From Burkholderiaceae bacterium (GTDB lineage: Bacteria > Pseudomonadota > Gammaproteobacteria > Burkholderiales > Burkholderiaceae_C), in assembly GCA_016790175.1 (NCBI GenBank), contig JAEUPI010000040.1:1-64000 (forward strand): DNA of 64,000 nucleotides. Reading direction: 5' to 3'. Numbering within the stretch: the first letter of the stretch is position 1; each line of letters opens with the position of its first letter. The notes beneath the pieces are model-generated. The model worked only from the letters and a program-made list of their open reading frames with translations. It was not told the origin of the DNA and did not search any database. Of the stretch, positions 8,733 through 17,568 are shown piece after piece. The position numbers were made by a program, and so were the translations under genes.

Positions 8733-10406
8733 ATGCCCACCGTCGCTGCCGGCGAGCTCACGCACGCGCGATCCCGCGAAGTGCAGGTCCACCACCTGCG
8801 TCACATCCTGCTGTGGCCGCTGCGGCTGATGCCGGTGCACCGCGGCGGCGAGGTGCAGCGCCGTCCCTGGGAGCTGCTCGGCGCGGGCGACGGCGGTTCG
8901 CCGTGGCGGCCCGGCGTCGACGAGTATTCCGGTGGCGCGGGGCGCTTTCACGAGCGGCACTACAACGAGTTCGTGACCTTCCTGCCGTACGTGCAGCAGT
9001 TTCTCTACGGCGAAGGCCTGGGCCGCCACCACGACGCCACGGGTTCGTCGATCCATGTCTTCCGGCGCAGCGACGTCGCGTCGGTGCGGCTGCTGCCGCG
9101 CGGCGACGACGAAACTGCCTGGACGCTGCGGGTCCAGCACATCGACCTGTATTTCTTCGACGATGTCGACATCGTGCTGCTGAACCTGGAACTCGCCGCC
9201 GACGATCTGCCGCTCGCACAGGCGCAGGAGATCCTCTACCGGTTCGGCCGCGCCTACCCGTCGGGCTGGGATGCACAGGGCAGGCCGTCGCACAGCATGG
9301 CCGCCACCGAGTGGCTGGACGCTGAAGGCCGCGTGCTGGCGCGATCCGACGCGCAGCAACGCGAGGCCTTCCTCGACTTCGTCGCCGCGCACCGGGCGCC
9401 GCGCATCGCGGCGCACTGGGATTTCATGCTGCGGCCGCTGGTCAGCGATCTGTCTGAACACGAGGGCGCGCTGCGCTACCGGCAGATCGAGTACTACCGG
9501 ATGCCGTTGATGGCCTACCTGGCGGTCGACGATCCGCGCGCGCTGTCCCGCGGCGACTTCGTGCGCCTGGGGCTGGTGGCCGGCACCGGCGAGACGGCGC
9601 TGCCCTTCGGCGAAGGACATCTGGCCGACTTCGAGCGCCGCCACTGCTACGACCGCTTCTGGGACGAGTGCGGCACCGCGCCGCGCACGCGCTACCTCAG
9701 CTGCGGGCATGCGCTGATCGTCGTCGGCGACGCGGCGTCGAGCTTCTATCGCTGCGGCGAACGCGGCGTGCTGGCGCAGTTCCGCCACCAGCATTTCACG
9801 CTGTTCCTGATCGCGCATTTCCAGAAGGCGGCGCTGCTGATGTTCTCCGACCGGCTGGTCGATGCCTTGAAGCGCCTGGACGTCGGCGACGCCGAGAGCG
9901 TCAAGCGCTTCAAGCGCGCGATCCGCGGCTCGTATGAGTCGTTCCTGCGCTTCACGCACCGCTACTGGTTCCACGAGATCTCGGAGCAGGCACAGGTGCG
10001 CGCGCTGTTCCACCTCGTCACGCAGCACCTCGACACCGACACCTTGTACGCCGAGGTCAAGGAGCGCATGCACGACATGAACGCCTACCTCGACGCCGAC
10101 AGCCTGCGCCGGCAGGCCAACACCGTGGTGCGGCTGACGGTGGTGACGATCTTCGGCCTGATCGGCACCGTGACCACCGGCTTTCTAGGCATGAACCTGC
10201 TGGCCATGGCCGACCAGCCGCTGTCCGAGCGCGTGTTCGTTTTCGCCATCGTCTTCGGCGCCACGCTGGCGCTGACCTTCTACACGATGGCCAAGTCGAA
10301 GCGGCTGTCGGACTTTCTCGATGCCTTGTCCGACGAGGGGTTGCCCTGGCCCAAGCGCCTGGGCGCTCTGCTGCGGGTGTGGCGCCCGCAGCAGCGCCAG
10401 GAGTGA
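8733..10406 (+). CDS. Large CorA-like divalent-cation transport protein
   Basis: 557 residues from ATG 8733. The C-terminus has the CorA hallmark GMN within GFLGMNLLAM, which follows one transmembrane helix, and then a second helix (VFVFAIVFGATLALTFYTM) and a basic tail. The N-terminal 450 residues are longer than in standard CorA (about 320 residues in total) and are not recognised, although segments such as DDVDIVLLNLELAADDLPLA look like a soluble sensor domain. Function is inferred as Mg2+/Co2+/Ni2+ or Zn2+ transport. The gene stands alone and is followed by a strong hairpin. Confidence 0.75.
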   Translation: MPTVAAGELTHARSREVQVHHLRHILLWPLRLMPVHRGGEVQRRPWELLGAGDGGSPWRPGVDEYSGGAGRFHERHYNEFVTFLPYVQQFLYGEGLGRHHDATGSSIHVFRRSDVASVRLLPRGDDETAWTLRVQHIDLYFFDDVDIVLLNLELAADDLPLAQAQEILYRFGRAYPSGWDAQGRPSHSMAATEWLDAEGRVLARSDAQQREAFLDFVAAHRAPRIAAHWDFMLRPLVSDLSEHEGALRYRQIEYYRMPLMAYLAVDDPRALSRGDFVRLGLVAGTGETALPFGEGHLADFERRHCYDRFWDECGTAPRTRYLSCGHALIVVGDAASSFYRCGERGVLAQFRHQHFTLFLIAHFQKAALLMFSDRLVDALKRLDVGDAESVKRFKRAIRGSYESFLRFTHRYWFHEISEQAQVRALFHLVTQHLDTDTLYAEVKERMHDMNAYLDADSLRRQANTVVRLTVVTIFGLIGTVTTGFLGMNLLAMADQPLSERVFVFAIVFGATLALTFYTMAKSKRLSDFLDALSDEGLPWPKRLGALLRVWRPQQRQE

Positions 10407-10413
10407 GCCTGCG

Positions 10414-10439
10414 CGTGCGACGCCCGACGGCGTCGCACG
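10414..10439. terminator. Perfect inverted repeat between convergent genes
   Basis: Arms of 11 bases (CGTGCGACGCC at 10414-10424 and its complement at 10429-10439) flank a 4-base loop. It sits between the CorA-like stop (+) and the coiled-coil protein stop (-). No T-run follows on either strand, so it is a candidate bidirectional terminator or RNA-stabilising hairpin rather than a classical intrinsic terminator. Confidence 0.6.
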
Positions 10440-10455
10440 GCTGATGCGCGACCGT

Positions 10456-11673
10456 CTACAGCCGGCGAGCGTCCGACGGCAGCACGATGCCGCGCCGGTC
10501 GAGCGCGCCGGCCACGGCACCGCGCGTGATCTCGCCGACGATCAGCTCGTTGCAGCCGGCCAGTCCGGCACGGACCTTGTCGGTGGCGCTGAGCTGCTCG
10601 GCCACCAGCATCAGCACCGGCTTGCGTTCGCCGGGCAGGCGGCTGGACTCGCGCACGTGGTTGCACAGGTCGATCGCATCGCCGCCGCCGGTCATGGCCA
10701 GCGAACGGTCGACGAACACGGCAGCGAACGGCCAGGGCGCCGGCAGATCTGGCGGTTCGCGCAGTTGGCGCACGACGAAGCCGAATCCCTCGAGTTGACG
10801 GCATACGGCCTGGATCGTCGCACCGGCGCCACCAAGCACGAGCACTTCGGGCACCGGCGGCGCAGCGGCCGCCCGGGCCGCGGCTTCTGCCGCCGCGCGG
10901 GCTTCGGACTCGCGCAGCGCGGCGGCCTTGGCCTCGGCTTCGCGTTCGGCCGCTGCACGGGCCTCGGCCGCCTGCTGCTGCGCGATGCGTGCCTGCTCGG
11001 CGCGCAAGGCCGCCTCACGCGCCTGTTCGGCCTGTCGCGCCGCCTCGCGCGCCGCGGCGGCTTCGTACTCGGCGCGACGCGCCTGCTCCGCCTGGATCGC
11101 CGCCGCGTGTGCCTCGGCTTCGGCCGCGGCGCGGGCTTGGGCCTCGGCCCGATCCCGGGCCTGATCGATTCGCGCCCGCTCGGCCGCCTCGGCTGCCAGG
11201 CGGGCCTGCTCGGCGCGCACCTGCGCCGCCCGTTCCTGTGCCGCCCGAACCTGCGCCGCGCGCTCTTCGGCGGCTCGTGCCTGGGCCGCGCGTTGCTCGG
11301 CGGCCTGGAGCTCGGTGGCCCGCAGCAGGGCGGCGCGCTCGTCGGCCGCGCGCTGTTCGGCTGCACTCTGCTCGGCCGCATGTTGCAGCCGGTCGCGCCG
11401 CACCTGCGCGCGGCGCGCCGCTCGCGGGTCGGACAGATCGGGCCGGCTACCGAGGTCGATTTCTTCGTCGCCGTCCCACGAACGGGCATCGGAATCCGAG
11501 ATCACCAGACCGTCGTCCTTCGGCGCGTCGAGCTCCTGCGGTGCCGGCGGCGGCGGCGCGACATCGCGCAGCGACAAGGTGACCGGCCCCTCCGCCTTGG
11601 GCGGCGCCAGCGGCGGCAGTCGGCTGGCGCGCGATTCGCTGCCGGAGTAGGGGTCCTTGCGTCGCCGGATCAA
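10456..11673 (-). CDS. Alanine-rich coiled-coil protein with degenerate response-regulator receiver domain
   Basis: 405 residues. Residues 1-85 are polar and disordered (Pro-rich, then acidic). Residues about 85-275 are a nearly unbroken Ala/Glu/Arg helix with AAEQRAA- and RAEQAR-like repeats, predicting a long single helix or coiled coil. The last 125 residues have the layout of a CheY-like receiver (EVLVLGGAGATIQAVCRQL, then FAAVFVDRSLAM), but the acidic pair is replaced by Gly-Gly and the conserved Lys is missing. The reading opens at TTG 11673, 33 bases after the M20 gene's stop on the same strand, with no clear ribosome site. Function unknown; it may be a scaffold. Confidence 0.7.
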   Translation of the reverse strand: MIRRRKDPYSGSESRASRLPPLAPPKAEGPVTLSLRDVAPPPPAPQELDAPKDDGLVISDSDARSWDGDEEIDLGSRPDLSDPRAARRAQVRRDRLQHAAEQSAAEQRAADERAALLRATELQAAEQRAAQARAAEERAAQVRAAQERAAQVRAEQARLAAEAAERARIDQARDRAEAQARAAAEAEAHAAAIQAEQARRAEYEAAAAREAARQAEQAREAALRAEQARIAQQQAAEARAAAEREAEAKAAALRESEARAAAEAAARAAAAPPVPEVLVLGGAGATIQAVCRQLEGFGFVVRQLREPPDLPAPWPFAAVFVDRSLAMTGGGDAIDLCNHVRESSRLPGERKPVLMLVAEQLSATDKVRAGLAGCNELIVGEITRGAVAGALDRRGIVLPSDARRL

Positions 11674-11706
11674 GATCGAAAGGGTTCGTGTGGAGGCGTC
11701 GTGCGC

Positions 11707-12903
11707 TCAGGGGCGCTGCGGCGACAGGTAGGTCTCGGCCACGCGGACCCAGTAGCTCGCGCCGGTGGGCAGCACCGCATCGTTGAAGTCGTAGCCGGGG
11801 TTGTGCACCATGCAGCCGCCTTGCTCGCCCTCGCCGTTGCCGATGAAGACATAGCAGCCCGGCACCTTCTCGAGGAAGAACGCAAAGTCCTCGCTGCCGG
11901 TAACGGGCTCAGTGGTGTCGAGCAGGCCCTCGGCGCCCAGCCAGTCGCGCACCACCTGCTTGCAGAACTCGGTGGGCTCGGGGTGGTTGAACAGCACCGG
12001 ATACCGCCGCTGGTAGTCCACCTCGGCCGTGGCGCCGTAGACCGCGGCCTGGGTCCGGGCGATCTCGGTGATGCGTCGCTCGAGCAGGTCCTGCACGTCG
12101 GGGCGGAAGGCGCGCACCGACAGGCGCAGCTCGCACTCGGCCGGGATCACGTTCGGCGCGTCGCCGGCATGGATGGCGCCCACCGTGACCACGCCCATCT
12201 CCAGCGGCGGCACGTTGCGCGAGACGATGGTCTGCAGCGCCATCACGATGCTGGACGCGGCGACGATCGGGTCGATCGAGGTCTGCGGCATCGCGCCGTG
12301 ACTGCCCTTGCCCCGCACCTTGATGATGACCGAATCGGAGCTGGCCATTGCATAACCCGGCACCGCCACGAACTTGCCGGCCGGCTTGCCCGGCATGTTG
12401 TGCATGCCGAACATCGCCTCGCAGGGAAACAGCTTCAGGAAGCCGTCGTCGAGCATCTTCTTCGCGCCGGCCAGGCCTTCTTCGGCCGGCTGGAACACCA
12501 GGTGCAGGTGGCCGTCGAAGCGCCGGGTCGCGGCCAGGTGGCGCGCGGCGGCCAGCAGCATCGCGGTATGGCCGTCGTGGCCGCAGGCGTGCATCTTGCC
12601 GAACACCTTGCTCGCCCAGGGCTTGCCGCTGGTCTCGGCGATCGGCAGCGCGTCCATGTCGGCCCTCAGGCCGATATGGCGGTTGGAGTTGCCGGCGCGC
12701 AAGGTGCCGACCACCCCGGTGCCGCCGAGGCCGCGGTGCACGTCGTAGCCCCAGCGTTCGAGCCGCTCGGCCACCAGGTCGGCGGTGGCGTGTTCTTCGT
12801 AGGCGAGTTCGGGGTTCGAATGGATCTGGCGCCGGATGGCGACCATCTCGTCTTCGTGCTGGCGGATCTCGGCTAGCGCGGGCAGGGGCAGCGGTGCGTT
12901 CAT
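11707..12903 (-). CDS. M20-family amidohydrolase (hippurate hydrolase / IAA-amino-acid hydrolase type)
   Basis: 398 residues from ATG 12903, a position with a GAAAGG box upstream. The metal-binding motif CGHDGHTAM and the FQPAEEGLAGAKKM segment (catalytic Glu pair) place it in the M20D amidohydrolases, which hydrolyse N-acyl amino acids such as hippurate. GSEDFAFFLEKVPG near the end is also typical. No signal peptide is present, so it is cytosolic. The exact acyl-amino-acid substrate cannot be told from sequence. Confidence 0.9.
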   Translation of the reverse strand: MNAPLPLPALAEIRQHEDEMVAIRRQIHSNPELAYEEHATADLVAERLERWGYDVHRGLGGTGVVGTLRAGNSNRHIGLRADMDALPIAETSGKPWASKVFGKMHACGHDGHTAMLLAAARHLAATRRFDGHLHLVFQPAEEGLAGAKKMLDDGFLKLFPCEAMFGMHNMPGKPAGKFVAVPGYAMASSDSVIIKVRGKGSHGAMPQTSIDPIVAASSIVMALQTIVSRNVPPLEMGVVTVGAIHAGDAPNVIPAECELRLSVRAFRPDVQDLLERRITEIARTQAAVYGATAEVDYQRRYPVLFNHPEPTEFCKQVVRDWLGAEGLLDTTEPVTGSEDFAFFLEKVPGCYVFIGNGEGEQGGCMVHNPGYDFNDAVLPTGASYWVRVAETYLSPQRP

Positions 12904-13010
12904 GGCGGCCTTTCGGTGCAGAAAGGGCGACGATAGCAGGCCGTCGCGGCACGGCAGTGTGTCATGCCGGGCCGACGTTCGCGCGGACAAATCCCCCCGT
13001 GTCGGGTGGT

Positions 13011-13035
13011 GCGGGCGGCGCCGGAGGCCGCCCGC
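13011..13035 (-). terminator. GC-rich hairpin downstream of thiolase gene
   Basis: GCGGGCGGC at 13011-13019 pairs with GCCGCCCGC at 13027-13035, starting 13 bases beyond the thiolase stop on the minus strand. There is no U-tract, so it is a candidate terminator or mRNA-end stabiliser. Confidence 0.5.
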
Positions 13036-13048
13036 CGTGAACGGCTGC

Positions 13049-14230
13049 TCAGCAGCGCTCGAAGATCGCCGCGATGCCCTGGCCGCCGCCGATGCACATG
13101 GTGACCAACGCGTAGCGGCCGCTCACGCGCTGCAGTTCGTAGAGCGCCTTGGTCGTGATGATCGCGCCGGTGGCACCGATCGGGTGTCCGAGCGAGATGC
13201 CCGAGCCGTTGGGATTGACCTTGGCCGGGTCGAGCCCGAGCTCCTTCACGACCGCGCAGGCCTGCGCCGCGAAGGCTTCGTTGCTCTCGATCACGTCGAG
13301 ATCCTTCACGCCCAAGCCGGTGCGCTCGAGCACCTTGCGCGTGGCCGGCACCGGGCCGATGCCCATGAGGGTGGGCTCAACGCCGGCATGGGCGTAACCC
13401 ACCAGCCGCGCCAGCGGCTTCAGGCCCTGGGCCTTCACGGCCTCGGCGCTGGCCAGCACCACGGCTCCGGCACCATCGTTGATGCCCGAGGCGTTGCCGG
13501 CGGTGACCGCGCCCTCCTTCTTGAATGCGGGCTTCATCTTCGCGAGCGTGTCCATCGAGGTGTCGGCCTTGACATGCTCGTCGGTGTCGAAGCTCACATC
13601 GCCCTTGCGGGTCTTGATCACCACCGGGACGATCTGCTCCTTGAAGCGGCCGGCGGCGATGGCGGCGGCGGCGCGGCGATGGCTCTCGACCGCGAGTTCG
13701 TCCATCTGCGTGCGGCTGATGCCGAACTGCTCGGCCACGTTTTCGGCCGTGATGCCCATGTGGATCTTGTGGAACGGGTCGTGCAGCGCGCCGACCATCA
13801 TGTCGAGCACCTGCGCGTCGCCCATGCGGGCGCCGAAGCGGGCCGCCGGCATCAGGTAGGCCCCGCGCGACATGTTCTCGGCGCCGGCGCCGATGGCGAC
13901 CTCGCAGTCACCGAGCAGGATGGACTGCGACGCCGACACGATGGCCTGCAACCCCGAGCCGCAAAGTCGGTTCACGTTGAAGGCGGGCGTCTCCTTCGGC
14001 AGGCCGGCGTTGATGGCCGCGACACGGCTGAGGTAGGCATCGCGCGGCTCGGTCGGGATCACCGTGCCCATGGCCAGGTGGCCCACCTTGTCGGCCGCCG
14101 CAGCGCTGCGCGCCAGCGCCGTCTTCACCGCCAGCGCGGCCAGGTCGGCCAGTGGCGTGTCCTTCAGCGTGCCGCCGAACGTGCCGATGGCCGTGCGCGC
14201 AGCGCCGACCACGTATACCTCTCGTGCCAT
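13049..14230 (-). CDS. bktB: Acetyl-CoA acetyltransferase / beta-ketothiolase, BktB-like
   Basis: 393 residues, the usual thiolase length. The acylated Cys lies in NRLCGSGLQAIVSA, and the C-terminal His and Cys are in GHPIGATGA and CIGGGQG. The sequence closely follows the Cupriavidus BktB pattern, for example TEPRD near residue 60 and ALHDPFH near residue 150. BktB condenses acetyl-CoA with acetyl- or propionyl-CoA, for example in polyhydroxyalkanoate or 3-ketoacid metabolism. It stands alone, and no phaA or phaB gene is adjacent. The symbol is by similarity of pattern; chain-length preference is unproven. Confidence 0.88.
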   Translation of the reverse strand: MAREVYVVGAARTAIGTFGGTLKDTPLADLAALAVKTALARSAAAADKVGHLAMGTVIPTEPRDAYLSRVAAINAGLPKETPAFNVNRLCGSGLQAIVSASQSILLGDCEVAIGAGAENMSRGAYLMPAARFGARMGDAQVLDMMVGALHDPFHKIHMGITAENVAEQFGISRTQMDELAVESHRRAAAAIAAGRFKEQIVPVVIKTRKGDVSFDTDEHVKADTSMDTLAKMKPAFKKEGAVTAGNASGINDGAGAVVLASAEAVKAQGLKPLARLVGYAHAGVEPTLMGIGPVPATRKVLERTGLGVKDLDVIESNEAFAAQACAVVKELGLDPAKVNPNGSGISLGHPIGATGAIITTKALYELQRVSGRYALVTMCIGGGQGIAAIFERC

Positions 14231-14334
14231 GGGGAGTCTCCTTCGGGTGTGTGGCGCGCAGCTTAGGCAGCCACGCCGACGGCTGGCTGACGGCGCTCAA
14301 TAGCCGAGCCCCGTGCACGGGCATGGCGCCCCGC

Positions 14335-14370
14335 GTATCCCGGCGCCGGCAGAGCCGGCCGCCGGGATAC
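14335..14370 (-). terminator. Long near-perfect hairpin after diheme lipoprotein gene
   Basis: GTATCCCGGCG at 14335-14345 pairs with CGCCGGGATAC at 14360-14370, with further pairing inside around an AGAG loop. It begins 4 bases past the stop of the minus-strand diheme gene. It lacks a U-tract. Confidence 0.55.
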
Positions 14371-14373
14371 CGT

Positions 14374-15843
14374 TTACAGCGAGCGAAGGAAGTTCAGCAG
14401 AGCCTGCTGCTGTGCGTCGGGCAGGGCGAAGAACGCCTTCGTCACCGCGTTGGCCTCGGAGCCGGTGCTGTAGTGCGCCGTTATGGCCTCGCGCAGATCG
14501 CCGGTGCGGCCGTCGTGCAGGAAGAACAGGCGCTGGCCCAGACCCCACAGCGGCGCGGTGCGCCATTCGCGGCCGCTGGCCTGGCCCTGCTGGATGCCGT
14601 CGGCCAGTCCGATGCCCATGTCGTGCAGCAGCAGGTCGGAATAAAGGTCGACCGCCTTGCCGGCCATCGACGCCGGCGAGGCCGCGACATGGGTGTTCAG
14701 CGTGGGCGTGTGGCACAGCGCGCAGCCGACGTCGGTGAACTGCCTGCGGCCGGCGTCGATCGAGTCCGCGGTGGCGCCGGTCACCTGCGTCGATGGCCGG
14801 GGAGGCGCCAGGAAGCGCATGAAGACAGTGAACTTCTCGATCGACGACAAGCCGTCGGCCGGCGAGCCGGCGTCGAGATCGGCCTCGCTGTTGGGTTGCG
14901 GCGCCAGGATCTGGCAGCCCGCGGTCTCGTCGCGTTCGGTCGGGAAGGCGAGGTTGGTGATGCCCATCTCGACGTTGTAGGCCTCGCCCGAGAAGATCAG
15001 CAGCGACTTGTTCTGCGCCTTCCAGCCGAAGCGGCCGATCGTGCCGTCGTTGCCGTTGTGATTCGGTGTGCCGGTGATCGACTGCCCGGTCAGCAACATG
15101 TTGGGCCGGCCGCGAATGCCGAGGGCCTGTTTGCTGTTGCTCGCCGCGGCGGCGTTGCGCCGGATCTCGCTGTCGGGAATGGCTTCGATCAGACCGGCGC
15201 CGAACACCGGCGTCGGGATGCGGAAGACCACGTTGTTGCGCGCCAGCTCGGCCTCGAAGCGAGGCTGTTGCACGGTGCAGCCCACGGCATCCGGCCGACC
15301 GCTGATGGTGAACAGGCCGTGCACGCCGCCGTCGGGCGAACCGTCGGCATTGCGCACGAAGCGGACCTCGCGCACCGGACCGTTGAGGCTCAAGAACGAA
15401 GGCAGCGTGTTGTTGCCCACCTTGGCCAGCGCCACTTGCGGATTGATTCGCGGGCTGGTGCCGCCGGTGGCCGGCTGCGAATGGCAGCCGCCGCAGCTGT
15501 CGAGGTTGAGCGTCGGACCCAGGCCCTCGTCGACCTCCTCGACCTCTTCGAAGTCGAGCTTGCCGATGTTGAACAGATAACGCTGCTTGTCGCTCAGGCC
15601 GTCGAGCGCGGCGCCGGCGTCGCCGATCGATTCGCGCGCTCCGGGGTCGCGCGCGGTGGACGGTGGCGGCGTGAAGCTGGCGCTGCCGTCGCGACCACCC
15701 CCGCGGCGCATCGCTTCGATGGTCTCGCGCGCGGCCGTGGCCGTTTCGGTCGACGCCTGGGCAAGCGCCGTGTCCGCCGGCTCGCCGCCGTTGCAGGCGA
15801 CCAGCAGCAGCAGGAAGCCCAGATGGCGTGTCTCCTTGGTCAT
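14374..15843 (-). CDS. Diheme oxidoreductase-family lipoprotein (DUF1111/DHOR)
   Basis: 489 residues. The signal peptide ends in the lipobox LLVAC (Cys17). c-type heme sites CGGCH (117-121) and CALCH (374-378) and the segments PTPVFGAGLIEAIPD and FLHDGRTGDLREAI match the di-heme oxidoreductase family, related to MauG and diheme peroxidases and sometimes annotated as thiol oxidoreductase. Lipid anchoring suggests a periplasm-facing electron-transfer role. An Asp/Glu-rich stretch (EEVEEVDEGLG) precedes the first heme. It is divergently oriented to the MetE-like gene across 216 bases. Confidence 0.85.
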   Translation of the reverse strand: MTKETRHLGFLLLLVACNGGEPADTALAQASTETATAARETIEAMRRGGGRDGSASFTPPPSTARDPGARESIGDAGAALDGLSDKQRYLFNIGKLDFEEVEEVDEGLGPTLNLDSCGGCHSQPATGGTSPRINPQVALAKVGNNTLPSFLSLNGPVREVRFVRNADGSPDGGVHGLFTISGRPDAVGCTVQQPRFEAELARNNVVFRIPTPVFGAGLIEAIPDSEIRRNAAAASNSKQALGIRGRPNMLLTGQSITGTPNHNGNDGTIGRFGWKAQNKSLLIFSGEAYNVEMGITNLAFPTERDETAGCQILAPQPNSEADLDAGSPADGLSSIEKFTVFMRFLAPPRPSTQVTGATADSIDAGRRQFTDVGCALCHTPTLNTHVAASPASMAGKAVDLYSDLLLHDMGIGLADGIQQGQASGREWRTAPLWGLGQRLFFLHDGRTGDLREAITAHYSTGSEANAVTKAFFALPDAQQQALLNFLRSL

Positions 15844-16059
15844 GTCGGACTCCTCTCCATGCTCGTGAACAATGGAGCCGCGACGCTACGCGTGCAGGAC
15901 GCCGATGCAAGGACGGCTTGCGCGAGTTCAGACAAGACGTAAGACCGTGCCCGTCCATGCCTTACAAAGCGACATCGATGAGGCGTACGTGATACGGCCG
16001 GCGCATAGGGCAAGATGGTCAATCCCGATCGATCGGCCCGAATCCAGGAGACGAAAGAC

Positions 16060-17154
16060 ATGAACCCCCGCCCACCGTTTCGCGCCGACCATGTCGGCAG
16101 CCTGTTGCGCCCGCCCGAACTGGCGGCCATGCGTGCCCGCTACCGGGCGGGCGAGGCAGACGCCGCTGCGCTGCGCGACGCCGAAGACCGCGCGATCCGC
16201 CAGGTCGTGGCGCGACAGGAGGCGATCGGGCTGGCGTCGATCACCGACGGCGAACTGCGCCGCGACTGGTGGCATCTGGACTTCCTGTCGCAGCTCGACG
16301 GCGTGCAGCTCAAGACCAACGAGGGCGAAAAGTTCAGAACAGCCGGACAGGAGCAACCGCCGATCACGGCCGTCACCGGCCGCGTGGCCTGCTCGCGGCC
16401 GATCATGGCCGAGCACTTCGGATTCCTGAAGTCGATCACCTCGCACACGCCGAAGCTGACGATCCCGTCGCCCTCGATGCTGCACCTGCGCGGCGGGCGG
16501 GCGTCGATCTCGAAAGACATCTATCCGGATCTCGAGCCGTTCTGGGACGACGTGGCCGCCGCCTACCGCCAGGCCATCGCGCATCTGGCCGCGGCCGGCT
16601 GCCGCTACCTGCAGCTCGACGACATCACCTTCGCCTATCTGTGCGATTCGAAGATCCGCGCCAACTGCGTCCGAAACGGCGACGATCCCGAGGCGCTGCC
16701 GCGGCGCTACGCGCAGACGATCAACGAGGCCTTGCGCGACAAGCCGGCCGACATGACGGTGACGATCCACACCTGCCGCGGCAACTTCAAGAGCGCCTGG
16801 GTCGCCGAAGGTGGCTACGACCCGGTGGCCGAGGCGATGTTCTCGACCCACGTCGACGGCTACTTCATGGAGTTCGACAGCGATCGCGCCGGGGGCTTCG
16901 AGCCGCTGCGTGCGCTGCCGCGCGGCAAGAAGGTGGTGCTGGGGCTGGTGACCACCAAGGTCGGCGAGCTGGAAAGCAAGGATGCGCTGAAGCGCCGCAT
17001 CGACGAGGCGGCGACCTTCGTGCCGCTGGAGGACCTGTGCCTGTCGCCGCAATGCGGCTTCTCGAGCACGCACCATGGCAACGCGCTGTCGCAGGAAGAC
17101 CAATGGCGCAAGCTCGAACGTGTGGTGGAAGTCGCACGCGAGGTGTGGGGCTGA
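16060..17154 (+). CDS. MetE C-terminal-like methyltransferase (cobalamin-independent methionine synthase family)
   Basis: 364 residues, about half the length of full MetE, so it is of the short YxjG/YxjH type. ATG 16060 follows CAGGAG by 9 bases. FRADHVGSLLRP at the start and the zinc-ligand regions TIHTCRGNF and LSPQCGFSS define the family. These enzymes move methyl groups to thiols such as homocysteine, with or without folate. The neighbours do not suggest a pathway. It is transcribed away from the diheme lipoprotein. Confidence 0.85.
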   Translation: MNPRPPFRADHVGSLLRPPELAAMRARYRAGEADAAALRDAEDRAIRQVVARQEAIGLASITDGELRRDWWHLDFLSQLDGVQLKTNEGEKFRTAGQEQPPITAVTGRVACSRPIMAEHFGFLKSITSHTPKLTIPSPSMLHLRGGRASISKDIYPDLEPFWDDVAAAYRQAIAHLAAAGCRYLQLDDITFAYLCDSKIRANCVRNGDDPEALPRRYAQTINEALRDKPADMTVTIHTCRGNFKSAWVAEGGYDPVAEAMFSTHVDGYFMEFDSDRAGGFEPLRALPRGKKVVLGLVTTKVGELESKDALKRRIDEAATFVPLEDLCLSPQCGFSSTHHGNALSQEDQWRKLERVVEVAREVWG

Positions 17155-17234
17155 TCCACCGCCGCTGCGGGGCGTTGTGGCCGCGTCACGGCCATGCAAT
17201 AGTCGCGGCCGACTTCGAACGAGGGAGGCATGTG

Positions 17235-17555
17235 ATGCTGGTCAGCAATCTCGAGATGGCACCGGGCCATCGGGTGGTCGCCCACCTGGGCATCGCGCAG
17301 GGCAGCACCGTGCGCGCCAAGCATGTGGGGCGCGACTTCATGTCGGGTCTGAAGAACATCGTCGGCGGCGAATTGAAGGCCTACACCGAGCTGATGCAGG
17401 AAGCCCGTGACGAGGCGGTGAACCGCATGAAGAAGGAGGCCCAGAGCATGGGTGCCAACGCGGTGCTGAATCTTCGCTTCGTCACGACCTCGATCACGAT
17501 GGGCGCGGCCGAGATCCTCGCCTACGGCTCGGCGGTGAAGATCGAGAAGCTCTGA
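17235..17555 (+). CDS. YbjQ (DUF74) family protein
   Basis: 106 residues, cytosolic. The conserved YbjQ core is present (VGRDFMSGLKNIVGGEL, YTELMQEARDEAVNRM and GANAVLNLRF). ATG 17235 follows GAGGGAGG by 7 bases. Proteins of this family form pentamers and are labelled heavy-metal-binding on structural grounds, but their role is unknown. A second, membrane-anchored YbjQ gene follows after 13 bases, then an M48 peptidase. Confidence 0.88.
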   Translation: MLVSNLEMAPGHRVVAHLGIAQGSTVRAKHVGRDFMSGLKNIVGGELKAYTELMQEARDEAVNRMKKEAQSMGANAVLNLRFVTTSITMGAAEILAYGSAVKIEKL

Positions 17556-17568
17556 GCGGACGGTCGCC

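Noticed and set aside
15844..16059. Cobalamin or SAM riboswitch before the MetE-like gene
   Set aside because: No B12-box or SAM-aptamer pattern was visible by eye. A covariance search would decide, but nothing supports a call.
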